This document shows positions 1-8,905 of a stretch of 64,000 nt of DNA, piece after piece. Where the stretch lies: NCBI GenBank assembly GCA_018711655.1, contig DVIA01000028.1, forward strand, positions 50,144-114,143, in the 5' to 3' direction. Both the position numbers and the translations under genes were made by a program. The notes below the pieces were generated by a model. The model did not search any database and was not told where the DNA came from. It was given only the letters and a program-made list of their open reading frames with translations. The stretch is from Candidatus Pullichristensenella avicola. GTDB taxonomy: Bacteria > Bacillota > Clostridia > Christensenellales > Aristaeellaceae. How positions within the stretch are numbered: the stretch's first letter is position 1; every line of letters starts with the position of its first letter.

Positions 1-973
1 TGCGGCCACCGCCAAAGCTGCCGCGGAAACTGCCGCCGCTGCTTCGGGAACCGCCGCCGCCGCGCGAAGCGCCGCCGCCGCCAAAGAGGCCGCCGCCAAA
101 GAAGCCGCCGCTGCGGGGCGGACGGGAAGCGCGCGGGGGGCGCGCAGGCCGCGGCGCGCTGCCAGGACGCGGGCCGCCCCAGAACCAGCCGCGCGCTCGC
201 GGGGGACGAGGATGTACCGGCGGATGATAGCGCCGGTAGCGGCGGTAGCCAAAGCCGCCGCCCACGCCGACAAAGAGCAGAAGAACGACGAGCAGCAAAA
301 GGCCAAGGCCTCCGCAACTGCAGCCCAGGCAATCAAGCCCCAACATTGCGCATCCACCTCCCGCACAGCCATCGGCGGGCGCGTTCGCTTCCGGGCGGAT
401 ATACGAATCCGCAGACTCGGACGCGCCGTCCGCCGTCTCCAACCAGGCTTCAAAGCGCGCGTCCCCGTCCGCAAGCGAAACATCTGCGCCGCATGCCTCG
501 GCGATGCGAACAAAAAGCGCGTCGAAGAATTTGCGCACGCCTGCGTCGTAATCGCGGTCGGCAAAGTCCGGCTCCAGATACTCGTCGGCCAACGCATGGA
601 CGACGCCGGAACTCAGTTCAAGGTCCAGCCCTGTGCCCGGCATCCAGCCGTAATTGTCGTCGTCGATGGCGAGGACCACCACAAAACCGTTCTGCTTGCG
701 CGCGTCGCCCACGCCCCAATCGTTGATGAGGGCGAGGCAGTAGTCCTCCATTGTCTCGTTGCCCACCGTATCCACGGTGACAAAGACGATCTGCGCGCCG
801 CAGGCGTCGTAAAGGGCCTGGTTGCAAAAGACGATGTGCCCTTCGGTTTCATAGTCGATCACATCGGCGCCGTCGTAGACGTAAAAGTCCGGCGTGGGTT
901 CGGGAATTTCCGCGGCCAGCGCCGAAAGGCAAAGCAGGGAAAGCGCCGCCAGCAGCGCGCACAAGCGTTTCAT
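1..973 (-). CDS. TPM-domain (YgcG-like) exported membrane protein, 3' end cut by window
   Basis: The reading frame starts at the ATG at 973 and runs off the left edge, so the C-terminus is missing. Residues 1-20 form a signal peptide (MKRLCALLAALSLLCLSALA). The next ~130 residues match the TPM/Psb32 fold, with DFYVYDGADVI near the start and a VVVLAIDDDNYG strand-turn region. A Cys/Gly-rich stretch (GGGCAMLGLDCLGCSCGG) leads into a hydrophobic helix, followed by an Arg/Gly/Ser/Phe tail of GGGG, SFRGSFGG and FFGGG repeats. Proteins of this type are extracytoplasmic domains anchored by one helix with a disordered Gly-rich tail; their biochemical activity is poorly defined. It is the last gene of the XpaC-TelA-LemA operon, 6 bp after lemA. 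The LemA/TPM pairing is common in bacteria and suggests an envelope role. Confidence 0.8.
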   Translation of the reverse strand, partial: MKRLCALLAALSLLCLSALAAEIPEPTPDFYVYDGADVIDYETEGHIVFCNQALYDACGAQIVFVTVDTVGNETMEDYCLALINDWGVGDARKQNGFVVVLAIDDDNYGWMPGTGLDLELSSGVVHALADEYLEPDFADRDYDAGVRKFFDALFVRIAEACGADVSLADGDARFEAWLETADGASESADSYIRPEANAPADGCAGGGCAMLGLDCLGCSCGGLGLLLLVVLLLFVGVGGGFGYRRYRRYHPPVHPRPPRARGWFWGGPRPGSAPRPARPPRASRPPRSGGFFGGGLFGGGGASRGGGGSRSSGGSFRGSFGGGR

Positions 974-979
974 CTTCGT

Positions 980-1537
980 TCACCACCCGAACGTATTGAG
1001 CGGTTTGACGCCGAACAGACCGGCGAGGAGACTGGCGGGGAAGTTTTCGAGCTTGTCGTTGAAGGCGCTGGCCATGACGGGATACTGGTCGTTCTGGATC
1101 AGGTTCACCGCGCCTTTGAAGTCGTTGTAGGCGAGGCGCGCGTCCACAAGCTCGGTAGTGTCATAGCCCTGCAGAAGGTTTGTATACAGCGTTTCCACCG
1201 CCGGCACCAGCTGCTGATAGGCGGCATGCCGGGCGTCGAGGTCGTCGCCGCCCTCGCGGACGGCGGCGGCAGCCTCGCGCGCGTTTTCGATCAGCGCCGC
1301 GTCGGCGTTAAGAAGCGCGCCCTGCTCCGCCAGCGCGTCTGCGCGCTCCGCGCAGCGCAGCAGGTAGGCCTCCATGCTGTGACGCACGGAAAGCGAAGTG
1401 TCCGTTCCGTCGGAAAATACCTGCAGGATATCATAGCGCTCATTGCGCAGCGCGCCGCCGCCAAAGAGGACGACGCTCGCCAGCGCGCAGACGATCAGCA
1501 CGATCAGCGCCAGCTTGCGGTTTTCCGAAAGACGCAT
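980..1537 (-). CDS. lemA: LemA family membrane protein
   Basis: This 185-residue protein has an N-terminal membrane helix (about residues 9-27) followed by a helical domain. The C-terminal part, with ARLAYNDFKGAVN, an FN and FP, and a final FGVKPLNTFGW, matches the YN...FN...FP signature of LemA proteins. LemA proteins are membrane-anchored four-helix bundles of uncertain function. The N-terminal half (residues 30-110) is Ala-rich and diverged from typical LemA, so it may be a family variant. The start has a strong AGGAGGAG ribosome site 5 bases upstream. It lies between telA and the TPM-domain gene in one minus-strand operon. Confidence 0.75.
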   Translation of the reverse strand: MRLSENRKLALIVLIVCALASVVLFGGGALRNERYDILQVFSDGTDTSLSVRHSMEAYLLRCAERADALAEQGALLNADAALIENAREAAAAVREGGDDLDARHAAYQQLVPAVETLYTNLLQGYDTTELVDARLAYNDFKGAVNLIQNDQYPVMASAFNDKLENFPASLLAGLFGVKPLNTFGW

Positions 1538-1552
1538 GCGATCTCCTCCTGT

Positions 1553-2698
1553 TTACTTGCGAATCTCCAGCAGCTTCTGGCGCAGTTCGCCCTCGATGGT
1601 GCGCAACTGGCCTTCGGCGGCCTGACGCTTCTGGCGGCCTTCCTGCTGGATGGTGAGCACTTCGTCCATGGTGTCGATGAGCATCTGGTTGGTGGCCTCC
1701 AGCGTTTCGATATCGACGATGCCGCGCTCGGCCTCCTTGGCGCTTTCGGTGGTGGCCACCTTGAGCTTTTCTGCGTTCTTGCGCAGCAATTCGTTGGTCA
1801 GGTCGCTCACGGCGCGCTGGGCCTCCATGGCGCTCTGCGTATGCGCCAGGCCAAGGGTCAGCACCATCTGGCTCTTCCACAGGGGAATGGTGTTGTTCAG
1901 GGAAGTCTGAATCTTTTCCGCCATCAGCTGGTTGCTGGACTGAATCAGGCGAATCTGCGGCGCCATCTGAATGGAAACATTGCGCGTCAGTTCCAGATCG
2001 TACAGCTTCTTTTCAAAGCGTTCGCACTTTTCGTTCAGGTCCTTGGCCGCCTGCGCGTCCTCGGGCAGCCCGCTCTTTTCCGCCTTGTCATAGGCGGCCT
2101 TGAGATCGGTGGCGCGCACATCCTCCAGGCGCTGTTTGCCGGCGGCGATGTACATGGAAAGCTCCTTGAAATAGGTCAGGTTCTGCTCGTAGAGGCGATC
2201 GAGCATGGCGATGTCCTTGAGAAGCTGCACCTGATGATTTTCCAGCCCTTCGCAAATTTTGTTGACGTTGGCCTCGGCCGCGTCATAGCGGGTCTTGAGC
2301 AGTTCGACCTTATCGACCTGGTGCTTGAACCAGCCGAAAATGCCCTTCTTTTCTTCTTCGTCGGAGGAAAAACCCTTCAACTCGCCCACGAGGCTGGCGA
2401 TCATATCGCCGACTTCGTCCAGGTCCTTGGTTTTGACGTTCTGCAGCGCCGTATCGGAAAACTCGGCGATGCCCTGCTGGGCATTGGCGCCGTAGGAAAA
2501 GACGAGGTTCGTATCCGTGACGTCGATCTGCTTGGCAAATTCGTCGATCTGCGCCTGCTCTTCGGGGGTGAACTGCGGCTCCTGGATCGCTTCAGGGGCG
2601 GCGGGCGCTTCCTGCGCGACGGGGGCGACGGCGGTCGAGTCGGCGGAAACAGCGGGAGCGGCAGGGGTGGGGTTGAGCGTGAGCTTGATTTCAGACAT
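1553..2698 (-). CDS. telA: TelA/toxic anion resistance family protein
   Basis: This 381-residue cytoplasmic helical protein has an Ala/Pro-rich N-terminus (residues 10-45). It then shows the TelA core: an IDEFAKQIDVTD segment, the GIFGWFKHQVDKVELLKTRY-type block near residue 120, and long coiled-coil helices to the end. TelA (PF05816) proteins were linked to tellurite and other anion resistance; the cellular role is unclear but they recur beside XpaC. The ATG (frame SEIKLTL) overlaps the end of the XpaC gene by 8 bp, so translational coupling is likely. A longer frame starting upstream would add 11 residues of little coding character, so the internal ATG was chosen. Confidence 0.85.
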   Translation of the reverse strand: MSEIKLTLNPTPAAPAVSADSTAVAPVAQEAPAAPEAIQEPQFTPEEQAQIDEFAKQIDVTDTNLVFSYGANAQQGIAEFSDTALQNVKTKDLDEVGDMIASLVGELKGFSSDEEEKKGIFGWFKHQVDKVELLKTRYDAAEANVNKICEGLENHQVQLLKDIAMLDRLYEQNLTYFKELSMYIAAGKQRLEDVRATDLKAAYDKAEKSGLPEDAQAAKDLNEKCERFEKKLYDLELTRNVSIQMAPQIRLIQSSNQLMAEKIQTSLNNTIPLWKSQMVLTLGLAHTQSAMEAQRAVSDLTNELLRKNAEKLKVATTESAKEAERGIVDIETLEATNQMLIDTMDEVLTIQQEGRQKRQAAEGQLRTIEGELRQKLLEIRK

Positions 2699-3350
2699 GG
2701 GCGTTTTTCTCCTCATTGTTCTTTCTGGCATCGGCGCGGATGCCGTCTGCGGCCAGCATGGTTTCCAGAACGTCTATATCGGTCTCGATATCCATGGCTT
2801 CGTGGCGATAGAGACTGTCCAACTGTTTTTCAAAGGCGGTCGCGATCATTTCCAGGCTGTTTTCCACGCTGTGCATCGCGCCCTGGATATTTTCGCCCTG
2901 CGAGCCGGTGCCCATCAGGGCCCGATACTGCGTCAGCAGCTTGTCCGCCGTAGGCAGATAGTAATTCATAAACTTGCGCACTTCTCCGGCGCGAGAGGCG
3001 TCCTTTTCCAGCGCGTCGAAGATCTTTGCGCCGGCGTCTGTCATGCGCTTGAGCCGCGCGGAAATGGCGGCGTCCTCGATGGCGGCGTCCGCTTCGCGCA
3101 GGTTTTTCAACGCCGCGCGGCCCTCGGCGATCTGGCGGTTGACCTCGTCGTCGCCGCTGTCGGGCGCGGCGTCTACTTCAATGGTGCGGCCGGGCAGGAA
3201 CACGCTGGCCACCAGATAGACCGCCAGGGACACGCAGGCGGCGATGACGATGAAGAGCAGTTCGTAAATCGGCGAAAACAGGCCGAAGAGAATCCACGTC
3301 AGCGCCGCCAGGTAGATGGGAATGGCGGATTTGATTTTTATGGTCCTCAT
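2691..3350 (-). CDS. XpaC-like 5-bromo-4-chloroindolyl phosphate hydrolysis family protein
   Basis: This 219-residue protein has two adjacent membrane helices near the N-terminus (residues ~9-50: IPIYLAALTWILFGLFSPIY, then LLFIVIAACVSLAVYLVASV). A long helical cytoplasmic domain follows, with RKFMNYYLPTADKLLTQY, the hallmark of XpaC (PF10112). XpaC was named from a colorimetric phosphatase phenotype; it is not known to be a true hydrolase. The start was chosen at 3350 because GGAGGTG lies directly upstream; a longer frame to 3509 crosses the promoter. It is the first gene of the XpaC-TelA-LemA-TPM operon. Confidence 0.82.
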   Translation of the reverse strand: MRTIKIKSAIPIYLAALTWILFGLFSPIYELLFIVIAACVSLAVYLVASVFLPGRTIEVDAAPDSGDDEVNRQIAEGRAALKNLREADAAIEDAAISARLKRMTDAGAKIFDALEKDASRAGEVRKFMNYYLPTADKLLTQYRALMGTGSQGENIQGAMHSVENSLEMIATAFEKQLDSLYRHEAMDIETDIDVLETMLAADGIRADARKNNEEKNAHV

Positions 3351-3368
3351 GGAAGCACCTCCACAGTC

Positions 3369-3397
3369 ATTGTAGCGCATGCGCGCCGCATTTGCAA
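3369..3397 (-). promoter_or_regulatory. SigA-type promoter for the XpaC-TelA-LemA-TPM operon
   Basis: Read on the minus strand, TTGCAA (3397-3392) and TACAAT (3374-3369) are 17 bp apart. The start codon of the XpaC gene follows 19 bp later with a GGAGGTG ribosome site. Confidence 0.65.
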
Positions 3398-3438
3398 GGG
3401 AAATTGCGCGCATACGGCCCGTCGCGCGCTGGAAACGC

Positions 3439-4191
3439 CTACTGAAGCACCAGTTCCACCGGGCAATGGTCGCTGCCCAGGATCTGATCGTGGATGGAGG
3501 CGGAGACAAGGCGGCTCTTGAGCCGTTCGCTGACGAGAAAATAGTCGATGCGCCATCCGGCGTTGCGGCTGCGCGCGCCGCCGATGTAGCTCCACCAGCT
3601 GTACGCGCCGGTCTTATCCGGGTAGAAATAGCGGAAGGTGTCGATAAACCCGGCGTCGAGCAGCGCGGAGAACTTGCCGCGCTCCTGATCGGTAAAACCG
3701 GCGTTGAAATGGTTTGTCTTGGGGTTTTTCAGGTCGATCTCCTCGTGCGCGACGTTGAGGTCGCCGCAAAGCACCACGGGCTTTTTCCTGTCCAGGCCGA
3801 TCAGATAGGCGCGGAAATCGTCCTCCCATTTTTCACGGTAGGCCAGGCGGCGCAGTTCGTTTTGCGAATTGGGCGTGTAGCAGCATACGAGGAAAAAATC
3901 CTCGAATTCGCAGGTGATGACGCGTCCCTCATGGTCGTGCTCATCGACGCCAATGCCAAAGGCGCTGGAAAGCACCGGCACGCGCGAGAGCACCGCCGTG
4001 CCGGAATAGCCCTTTTTCTCGGCAGAATTGATCAGCGCCTCGTAGCCCGGCAGATTCGCGTCATAGTGCTCGGGGCTCATTTTGATCTCCTGCAGGCAGA
4101 TGACGTCAGCGTCCAGCGCGGTCATGCTTTGGACGAAACCCTTTTTCATGCAGGCGCGCAGGCCGTTGACGTTCCAGGATACCAGCTTCAT
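3439..4191 (-). CDS. xth: Exodeoxyribonuclease III (AP endonuclease, EEP fold)
   Basis: This 250-residue protein starts [13 protein letters not shown] and shows the exonuclease III motifs in order: LQEIKM (metal-binding Glu), [10 protein letters not shown], a CCYTPNSQ segment, [21 protein letters not shown], and the final GSDHCPVEL. It should cut the backbone 5' of abasic sites and remove 3' blocking groups during base-excision repair in the cytoplasm. The length fits the family. GGAGGG lies 6 bases before the ATG; a longer frame to 4374 would read through the cysS leader in antisense. It is a single-gene unit with a TACAAT-like -10 box at 4220-4215. Confidence 0.95.
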   Translation of the reverse strand: MKLVSWNVNGLRACMKKGFVQSMTALDADVICLQEIKMSPEHYDANLPGYEALINSAEKKGYSGTAVLSRVPVLSSAFGIGVDEHDHEGRVITCEFEDFFLVCCYTPNSQNELRRLAYREKWEDDFRAYLIGLDRKKPVVLCGDLNVAHEEIDLKNPKTNHFNAGFTDQERGKFSALLDAGFIDTFRYFYPDKTGAYSWWSYIGGARSRNAGWRIDYFLVSERLKSRLVSASIHDQILGSDHCPVELVLQ

Positions 4192-4284
4192 GTGATTCCC
4201 TCCATTGCCGTTATATTGTAACAGAAGTTTGTGAAGTTTGCTAGAGGAAAGTCGCATTTTTGCCGCATTGAACGGAAAATTCGC

Positions 4285-4313
4285 TTGACGAAGGCGCGCG
4301 CGCGGCGTATAAT
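4285..4313 (+). promoter_or_regulatory. SigA-type promoter for the cysS T-box transcript
   Basis: TTGACG (4285-4290) and a perfect TATAAT (4308-4313) are separated by 17 bp. Transcription would start near 4320, which places the whole T-box leader on the mRNA. Confidence 0.85.
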
Positions 4314-4319
4314 AACCAC

Positions 4320-4535
4320 AACGATGATGACCGGGAAGAGAAGCGGTAAACGCGCCCAAGAGACCGGCGGCCAAAGGCTGCGAACCGCCGGGGCGCCGGC
4401 CGCGTCGCGTGCGCCCGCGAGTCGCCGCGCTGAAGGAAGTAGGCGCGGCCGTTTGCCACGTTACGGCCAGGAAGTAAAATGCAGAGTGGAACCGCGGCCA
4501 CGCCTCTGTCGAAGGGGCGGGCCGCGGTTTGTGAA
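4320..4535 (+). promoter_or_regulatory. T-box riboswitch (predicted tRNA-Cys sensor) upstream of cysS
   Basis: The leader has a 14-nt T-box core at 4483-4496 that differs from the consensus AGGGTGGNACCGCG at one position. Upstream, AGAGA is followed by a hairpin whose CCGGCGG and CCGCCGG arms enclose a GGCTGCGAA loop (about 4359-4390), as in T-box Stem I. A TGC codon at 4410-4412 lies where the specifier is expected, which fits cysteine. The ACCGCGGCC of the core (4491-4499) can pair with GGCCGCGGT (4520-4528) to form the competing hairpin. Only TTTGTG follows that hairpin, not a long U-run. The ribosome site GGAGGG (4540-4545) lies outside it. Confidence 0.8.
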
Positions 4536-4550
4536 AACGGAGGGAACGGC

Positions 4551-5948
4551 ATGCAGATTTTCAACACCATGACGCGCAAAAAAGAGGAATTTGTCCCCGT
4601 GCATGAGGGCAAGGTGGGCATCTACGCCTGCGGCCCCACGGTGTACAACTACTTTCACATCGGCAACGCGCGTCCATTTATCATTTTTGATACCCTGCGG
4701 CGCTTTCTCAAGCACATGGGTTACGACGTAACCTTTGTGCAGAATTTTACCGACATCGACGACAAAATGATCCGCCGCGCCAACGAGGAACATACCACGG
4801 TGGACGCCATCGCAGAAAAATACATCGCCGAATACTTCAAGGACGCCGAGGCCCTGGGCGTGCTGAAGGCGGACGTGCACCCCCGCGCCACCAAGCACAT
4901 CGGCGAAATCATCGCCCTGATCAGGAAACTCGAAGCCAAGGGCCTTGCCTACGAAGTCGATGGCGACGTGTATTTCGATACGCAGGCCTATCGCTCCAGC
5001 TACGGCAAGCTCTCCGGCCAGAACCTCGACGATCTCGAAAGCGGCGCGCGCGTGGAAGTGGGGGACATCAAACGCCATCCCATGGATTTCGCCCTCTGGA
5101 AAGCGCAGAAACCCGGCGAGCCGGCGTGGAAAAGCCCCTGGGGCATGGGCAGGCCCGGCTGGCACATCGAGTGTTCGGCCATGAGCATGAAATACCTTGG
5201 CGAAACCTTCGACATCCACTGCGGCGGCGTGGATCTCATTTTCCCGCACCATGAAAACGAGATCGCCCAGTCCGAGGGCGCCACAGGCAAGCCCTTCGCC
5301 AGATACTGGATGCATAACGGCCACATCAACGTGGACAACAAGAAGATGTCCAAGTCTGCGGGCAACTTTTTCACCGTGCGCGATATCCTTCAGCAGTTCG
5401 ATCCCGAGGCCGTGCGCCTGTTCATGCTTTCGGCGCACTACCGCAGCCCCATCAATTTCTCGCGCGACCTGATCGTGCAGGCGAGCAATTCGCTGGAGCG
5501 GCTTTACACGGCACGCAACACTGCCCTGTTCAACCGCGACCACGCCCCGCGGCGCGCGCTTACCGCGGAGGAATCCGCTTTTGCACAGCGCTGCAAGGCG
5601 GCCGTGGAAGCCTTCGACGCCGCCATGTCGGACGACCTCAACACCGCCGACGCGCTGGCCGCCATCTTTGAGCATGTGCGCGATATGAATACCACGCTCA
5701 GCGCCGACAGCGCCGTGGAGGCCATTGACGCCGGCCTTGAGGCCCTCAAGACGATGACGGACGTGCTCGGCATCCTCCGCAGGGACTACGACGACACCCC
5801 TGCCGAGGTCAAGGAACTGGTGGAAAGGCGCGCCGCCGCCAAAAAGGCAAGGGACTTCGCCGAAGCGGACCGCCTGCGCGACGAAGTGCTGCAAATGGGT
5901 TACGTCATCGAGGACACGCCCAAGGGCCCCAAGGTCAAAAAGGCGTAA
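4551..5948 (+). CDS. cysS: Cysteinyl-tRNA synthetase
   Basis: This 465-residue class I synthetase charges tRNA-Cys. Visible motifs are [17 protein letters not shown] (zinc Cys plus HIGH signature) near residue 24, the zinc-site segment [11 protein letters not shown] with [10 protein letters not shown] near 205-240, and KKMSKSAGN (KMSKS loop) near 265. A DALR-like helical domain and the typical [14 protein letters not shown] tail follow. The start at 4551 has GGAGGG 6 bases upstream; an upstream ATG at 4479 lies inside the T-box and is not used. It is expressed alone from a T-box leader and closed by a hairpin terminator. Confidence 0.97.
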   Translation: MQIFNTMTRKKEEFVPVHEGKVGIYACGPTVYNYFHIGNARPFIIFDTLRRFLKHMGYDVTFVQNFTDIDDKMIRRANEEHTTVDAIAEKYIAEYFKDAEALGVLKADVHPRATKHIGEIIALIRKLEAKGLAYEVDGDVYFDTQAYRSSYGKLSGQNLDDLESGARVEVGDIKRHPMDFALWKAQKPGEPAWKSPWGMGRPGWHIECSAMSMKYLGETFDIHCGGVDLIFPHHENEIAQSEGATGKPFARYWMHNGHINVDNKKMSKSAGNFFTVRDILQQFDPEAVRLFMLSAHYRSPINFSRDLIVQASNSLERLYTARNTALFNRDHAPRRALTAEESAFAQRCKAAVEAFDAAMSDDLNTADALAAIFEHVRDMNTTLSADSAVEAIDAGLEALKTMTDVLGILRRDYDDTPAEVKELVERRAAAKKARDFAEADRLRDEVLQMGYVIEDTPKGPKVKKA

Positions 5949-5961
5949 AATATGAAAACAA

Positions 5962-5993
5962 ACGGCGCGGCCAATGTCGGTCGCGCCGTTTTT
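5962..5993. terminator. Rho-independent terminator after cysS, shared with the convergent acetyltransferase gene
   Basis: ACGGCGCG and CGCGCCGT flank an 11-13 nt loop, with TTTTT on the plus side. The hairpin abuts the stop codon of the minus-strand acetyltransferase gene, so it may also end that operon, although the T-run on that side is short. Confidence 0.75.
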
Positions 5994-6586
5994 CAAACAT
6001 TCGTTTCCACGAAATGGACGGCGGAAGCATCCCAGTACTTTTTATAGACCCTCGCCCCGTTCCCGTCCAGATTCAACTGGTACATGCGGAACGTGACCAG
6101 CGCATTTTTCGGCTGCCATTGTTCCTCATAAGAATACTGGTATCGCATCCCGAGCTTTTCCATCACGCCGCCGCTGCGGGGATTGTCGCGGTCGTGGGTG
6201 GCCGTGATATAGGGGAGGCCGTCCTTTCGCACCTGTGCGACCACAGCGGCCGCGGCCTCCGAGATGATGCCCCGATGCCAGAACTCTGTGCGCAGCCCAT
6301 ACCCGAGGTCGTGCGCGTCGCCCATGTCCACGTTGACGTATCCGATGGGTACATCATCGCTTTTCAGGCAGACTGCGTAGGCATAGGCGCGAGGCTGGGC
6401 GTATTTTGCCGCGTACCGCTCCTCGAAGAAGCGACGCGCTTGCGCAGCGCTTCGCAAGGGGAACCAGGGCAAAAAGCGATTGGCCTCCGCATCGCTGAAG
6501 ATGCGGTAGAAAGCGTCCATGTCGCCGTCTGTGAATTTTCTCAGCATCAGGCGCGCTGTTTGCAAAGGTGGCGTGTTTGCATGCAT
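5993..6586 (-). CDS. GNAT acetyltransferase (RimJ/RimL type)
   Basis: This 197-residue protein begins with the RimJ/L-like pattern TARLMLRKFTDGDMDAFYRIF. It continues with an IGYVNVD strand, GYGLRTEFWHRGIISEAA (acetyl-CoA pyrophosphate loop region), and TATHDRDNPRSGGVMEKLGM near the C-terminus. The family transfers acetyl groups from acetyl-CoA to protein N-termini or small amines; the substrate here is unknown. It is the last gene of the minus-strand operon that starts with an ABC exporter, 25 bp after another acetyltransferase gene. The ribosome site is weak (AGGA about 14 bases upstream), so the start could be slightly internal. Confidence 0.85.
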   Translation of the reverse strand: MHANTPPLQTARLMLRKFTDGDMDAFYRIFSDAEANRFLPWFPLRSAAQARRFFEERYAAKYAQPRAYAYAVCLKSDDVPIGYVNVDMGDAHDLGYGLRTEFWHRGIISEAAAAVVAQVRKDGLPYITATHDRDNPRSGGVMEKLGMRYQYSYEEQWQPKNALVTFRMYQLNLDGNGARVYKKYWDASAVHFVETNV

Positions 6587-6611
6587 TCCGAAAATATCCT
6601 TTCCGGCTTCG

Positions 6612-7091
6612 TCACAGCGCGTAGTAAAACAGCACGATGTCCGCGTAGTGCCCGTCCTTCATCAAAAACCCTCCCGGCACCTCGCCGATGCGCTGAAAGC
6701 CCAGCTTTTCATAAAGATGCAGGGCGCGGTGGTTCTCCTTGACCACGGCGTTGAACTGCATCAGCCGAAAGCCGAGCGCCGCCGCCGTTTTCAGACAGTG
6801 CCCGACCAGCGCTTCACCCGCGCCCCTGTCCCGCGCGCCGCGCTCGACGGCGTAACTGGCGTTGGCGATGTGCCCGCAGCGGCCCTCGTTGTTGGGGTGG
6901 AGGATATACAGGCCGATCACTTCGCCGCTTTCCTCGGCGACGGCGGAAAAGCTCTGGGCGCGAAAGAATTCGCGCGCCGTTTCCAGGGTGAGGGGAGTCA
7001 ACTGGGGGAAGGCCACGCCGTCCTCAACGACCTGGTTCCAGATAAGCGTCATGCGCGGAAGATCCGCCTCCGCATAGGCGCGCACGTTCAT
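6612..7091 (-). CDS. GNAT N-acetyltransferase
   Basis: This 159-residue single-domain GNAT protein has the order VRAYAEADLPRMTLIWNQV, GEVIGLYILHPNN, a GHIANASYAVERGARDRGAGEALV motif-A region with the acetyl-CoA loop, and HLYEKLGFQRIGEVP at the end. The layout resembles phosphinothricin- or amino-acid-type acetyltransferases, but the substrate cannot be read from sequence. Its ATG overlaps the stop of the ABC exporter gene by four bases (ATGA), so the two are translationally coupled. Co-expression suggests a shared role in detoxification, which is inference. Confidence 0.85.
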   Translation of the reverse strand: MNVRAYAEADLPRMTLIWNQVVEDGVAFPQLTPLTLETAREFFRAQSFSAVAEESGEVIGLYILHPNNEGRCGHIANASYAVERGARDRGAGEALVGHCLKTAAALGFRLMQFNAVVKENHRALHLYEKLGFQRIGEVPGGFLMKDGHYADIVLFYYAL

Positions 7092-8875
7092 CCGTCCTCT
7101 TCCTCCTCGTCTGTATAGAGCTTGTACAGGTCGTAATATGCGCCGCGCCGCGCCATCAGTTCCTCGTGCGAGCCCTGTTCGACGATGCCCTTTTCGGTGA
7201 GCACGAGAATGACCTGCGCGTTGCGAATGGTGGTCAGGCGATGGGCGATGGTGAAGGTCGTGCGCCCGCGCATCAGTTCCTCCAGCGATTTTTGCACGAT
7301 GCGCTCGCTTTCATTGTCCAGCGCGCTGGTGGCTTCGTCGAGAATGAGCACCGGCGGGTCCTTCAAAAACACGCGCGCAATGGAAATGCGCTGCTTCTGT
7401 CCGCCGGAAAGCTTGAAACCATGCTCGCCGACATAGGTGTTGTAGCCGTTTTCCAGCCCCATGATGAACTCGTGCGCGCCGGCGCGCCTGGCGGCTTCGA
7501 CGACCTCCTCGTCCGTAGCCGAGGGGCGGCCGTAGCGAATGTTGTCGATCACCGAGCCGGAGAAAAGGTGCACGTCCTGCTGCACGACGCCGATGCGGCT
7601 GCGCAGGGAATGCAGCGTGTATTTGCGAATATCCTCGCCGTCGAGCAAAATGCGCCCGGAGGTGACCTCATAAAAGCGGGGAATGAGGTTGCAAAGCGTG
7701 CTTTTGCCGCCGCCCGAAGGCCCGACCAACGCCACGCTTTCCCCGGCGGGCACATGCAGGTTGATGTCCGTAAGCACGTTCTCCAGGCCCTCTTCATAGG
7801 TAAAGCTGACGTGGTCGAAGGTGATGTCGCCATGGACGTCCTCCACGTCCACCGCGTCCGCAGCATCGTCGATCTCCACCGGCGTTTCCATGATCTCCTC
7901 AAAGCGCTCGATGCCGGTCAGGCCGCGCATGAACTGCTCGGAAAACTCGATCAGGCGGCGGATGGACGTCAAAAGCGTCTGCACAAACAGTATGTAGGCG
8001 ATATAATCGGCGGCGGTGATGCCGCCTTCGCCGCGGATGAGGAACAGCGCGCCGAGAATCACCACCACGATGAACATCAGCCCGTCGAACAGGCGCGTCA
8101 CCGAATGGAATCCCGCCATGTTGTGGTACATCAGGCGCTTGATGCGCAGGAAGCCGCGGTTGCCTTCTGCGAATTTTTCCTGTTCCAGCGCTTCGTTGGC
8201 AAACGATTTGACCACGCGGATACCGGAAAGCGTATCCTCCACCTGCGCGTTGAGTTCGCCCAACTGGTGGCGCGTATCCTTGTAAGTCGAACGCATGCGG
8301 CTGGAAAAGCGGATGGAAAAATAGACCATGAAGGGGAAAATGGCGAAAATGATCAGCGTCAGGGGAACGTTGATGGTCAGAAGAATGACAAAGGCCGCCA
8401 GCACCTTCACGGTGGTGATGAACACTTCCTCCGGCGTGTGGTGGGCAAACTCGGTCACATCAAACAGGTCGGTGGTGATGCGCGACATGATCTGGCCGAT
8501 CTTCGTGTTGTCATAAAAGGAGTTGGAAAGCCGCTCCAGGTGCGCGAACATATCGCGGCGCATATCGGTTTCGATGCGCGAGCCCATGATATGGCCGATG
8601 GACTGCATATAATAGTTTGCGGCGGCGTCGATCACGCGCAGCAGGATATAAAGCCCGCCCAGAAAAAGCACCGGCCGCAGGGTCAGCGCGTCGGCGGATC
8701 CGGTAAAATAGCGTACGATCAGCGGCAATGCCAGATCGCACAGCGTGGTCAGCGCCGCAAAAAACAGATCCAGCGCCAACGTGGCCCGATAGGGGCGGAA
8801 ATAGGGCAGAAAACGCCGCAAAAGCGCCGCGTTGTCGCGCAGGCGGCGGCGCGGGACGGCCGTATCCTTCGACAT
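7088..8875 (-). CDS. ABC exporter, fused permease-ATPase half transporter (MsbA/LmrA type)
   Basis: This 595-residue protein has an N-terminal six-helix exporter domain (about residues 20-320). The nucleotide-binding domain shows Walker A GPSGGGKST (about residue 385), a Q-loop segment IGVVQQDVHLFSG, the signature LSGGQKQRIS, Walker B VLILDEATSALD and the switch His in TIAHRLTT. It works as a homodimer or with a partner, exporting lipids, peptides or drugs from the membrane; the substrate is unknown. No partner half-transporter lies next to it, which favours a homodimer. GGGAGGG is placed 8 bases before the ATG, and a consensus promoter lies upstream. Two acetyltransferase genes follow in the same operon. 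Confidence 0.93.
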   Translation of the reverse strand: MSKDTAVPRRRLRDNAALLRRFLPYFRPYRATLALDLFFAALTTLCDLALPLIVRYFTGSADALTLRPVLFLGGLYILLRVIDAAANYYMQSIGHIMGSRIETDMRRDMFAHLERLSNSFYDNTKIGQIMSRITTDLFDVTEFAHHTPEEVFITTVKVLAAFVILLTINVPLTLIIFAIFPFMVYFSIRFSSRMRSTYKDTRHQLGELNAQVEDTLSGIRVVKSFANEALEQEKFAEGNRGFLRIKRLMYHNMAGFHSVTRLFDGLMFIVVVILGALFLIRGEGGITAADYIAYILFVQTLLTSIRRLIEFSEQFMRGLTGIERFEEIMETPVEIDDAADAVDVEDVHGDITFDHVSFTYEEGLENVLTDINLHVPAGESVALVGPSGGGKSTLCNLIPRFYEVTSGRILLDGEDIRKYTLHSLRSRIGVVQQDVHLFSGSVIDNIRYGRPSATDEEVVEAARRAGAHEFIMGLENGYNTYVGEHGFKLSGGQKQRISIARVFLKDPPVLILDEATSALDNESERIVQKSLEELMRGRTTFTIAHRLTTIRNAQVILVLTEKGIVEQGSHEELMARRGAYYDLYKLYTDEEEEDG

Positions 8876-8905
8876 GCAAATCTCCCTCCCAATATACTGC
8901 TTACT

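Noticed and set aside
212..2953. A 913-codon plus-strand frame covering the XpaC/TelA operon
   Set aside because: It runs antisense to four minus-strand genes with recognisable families and ribosome sites; its Leu/His/Val-rich sequence is a GC-skew artefact.
4461..5996. A 511-codon minus-strand frame opposite cysS
   Set aside because: cysS shows HIGH and KMSKS motifs; the opposite frame has no ribosome site and no family.
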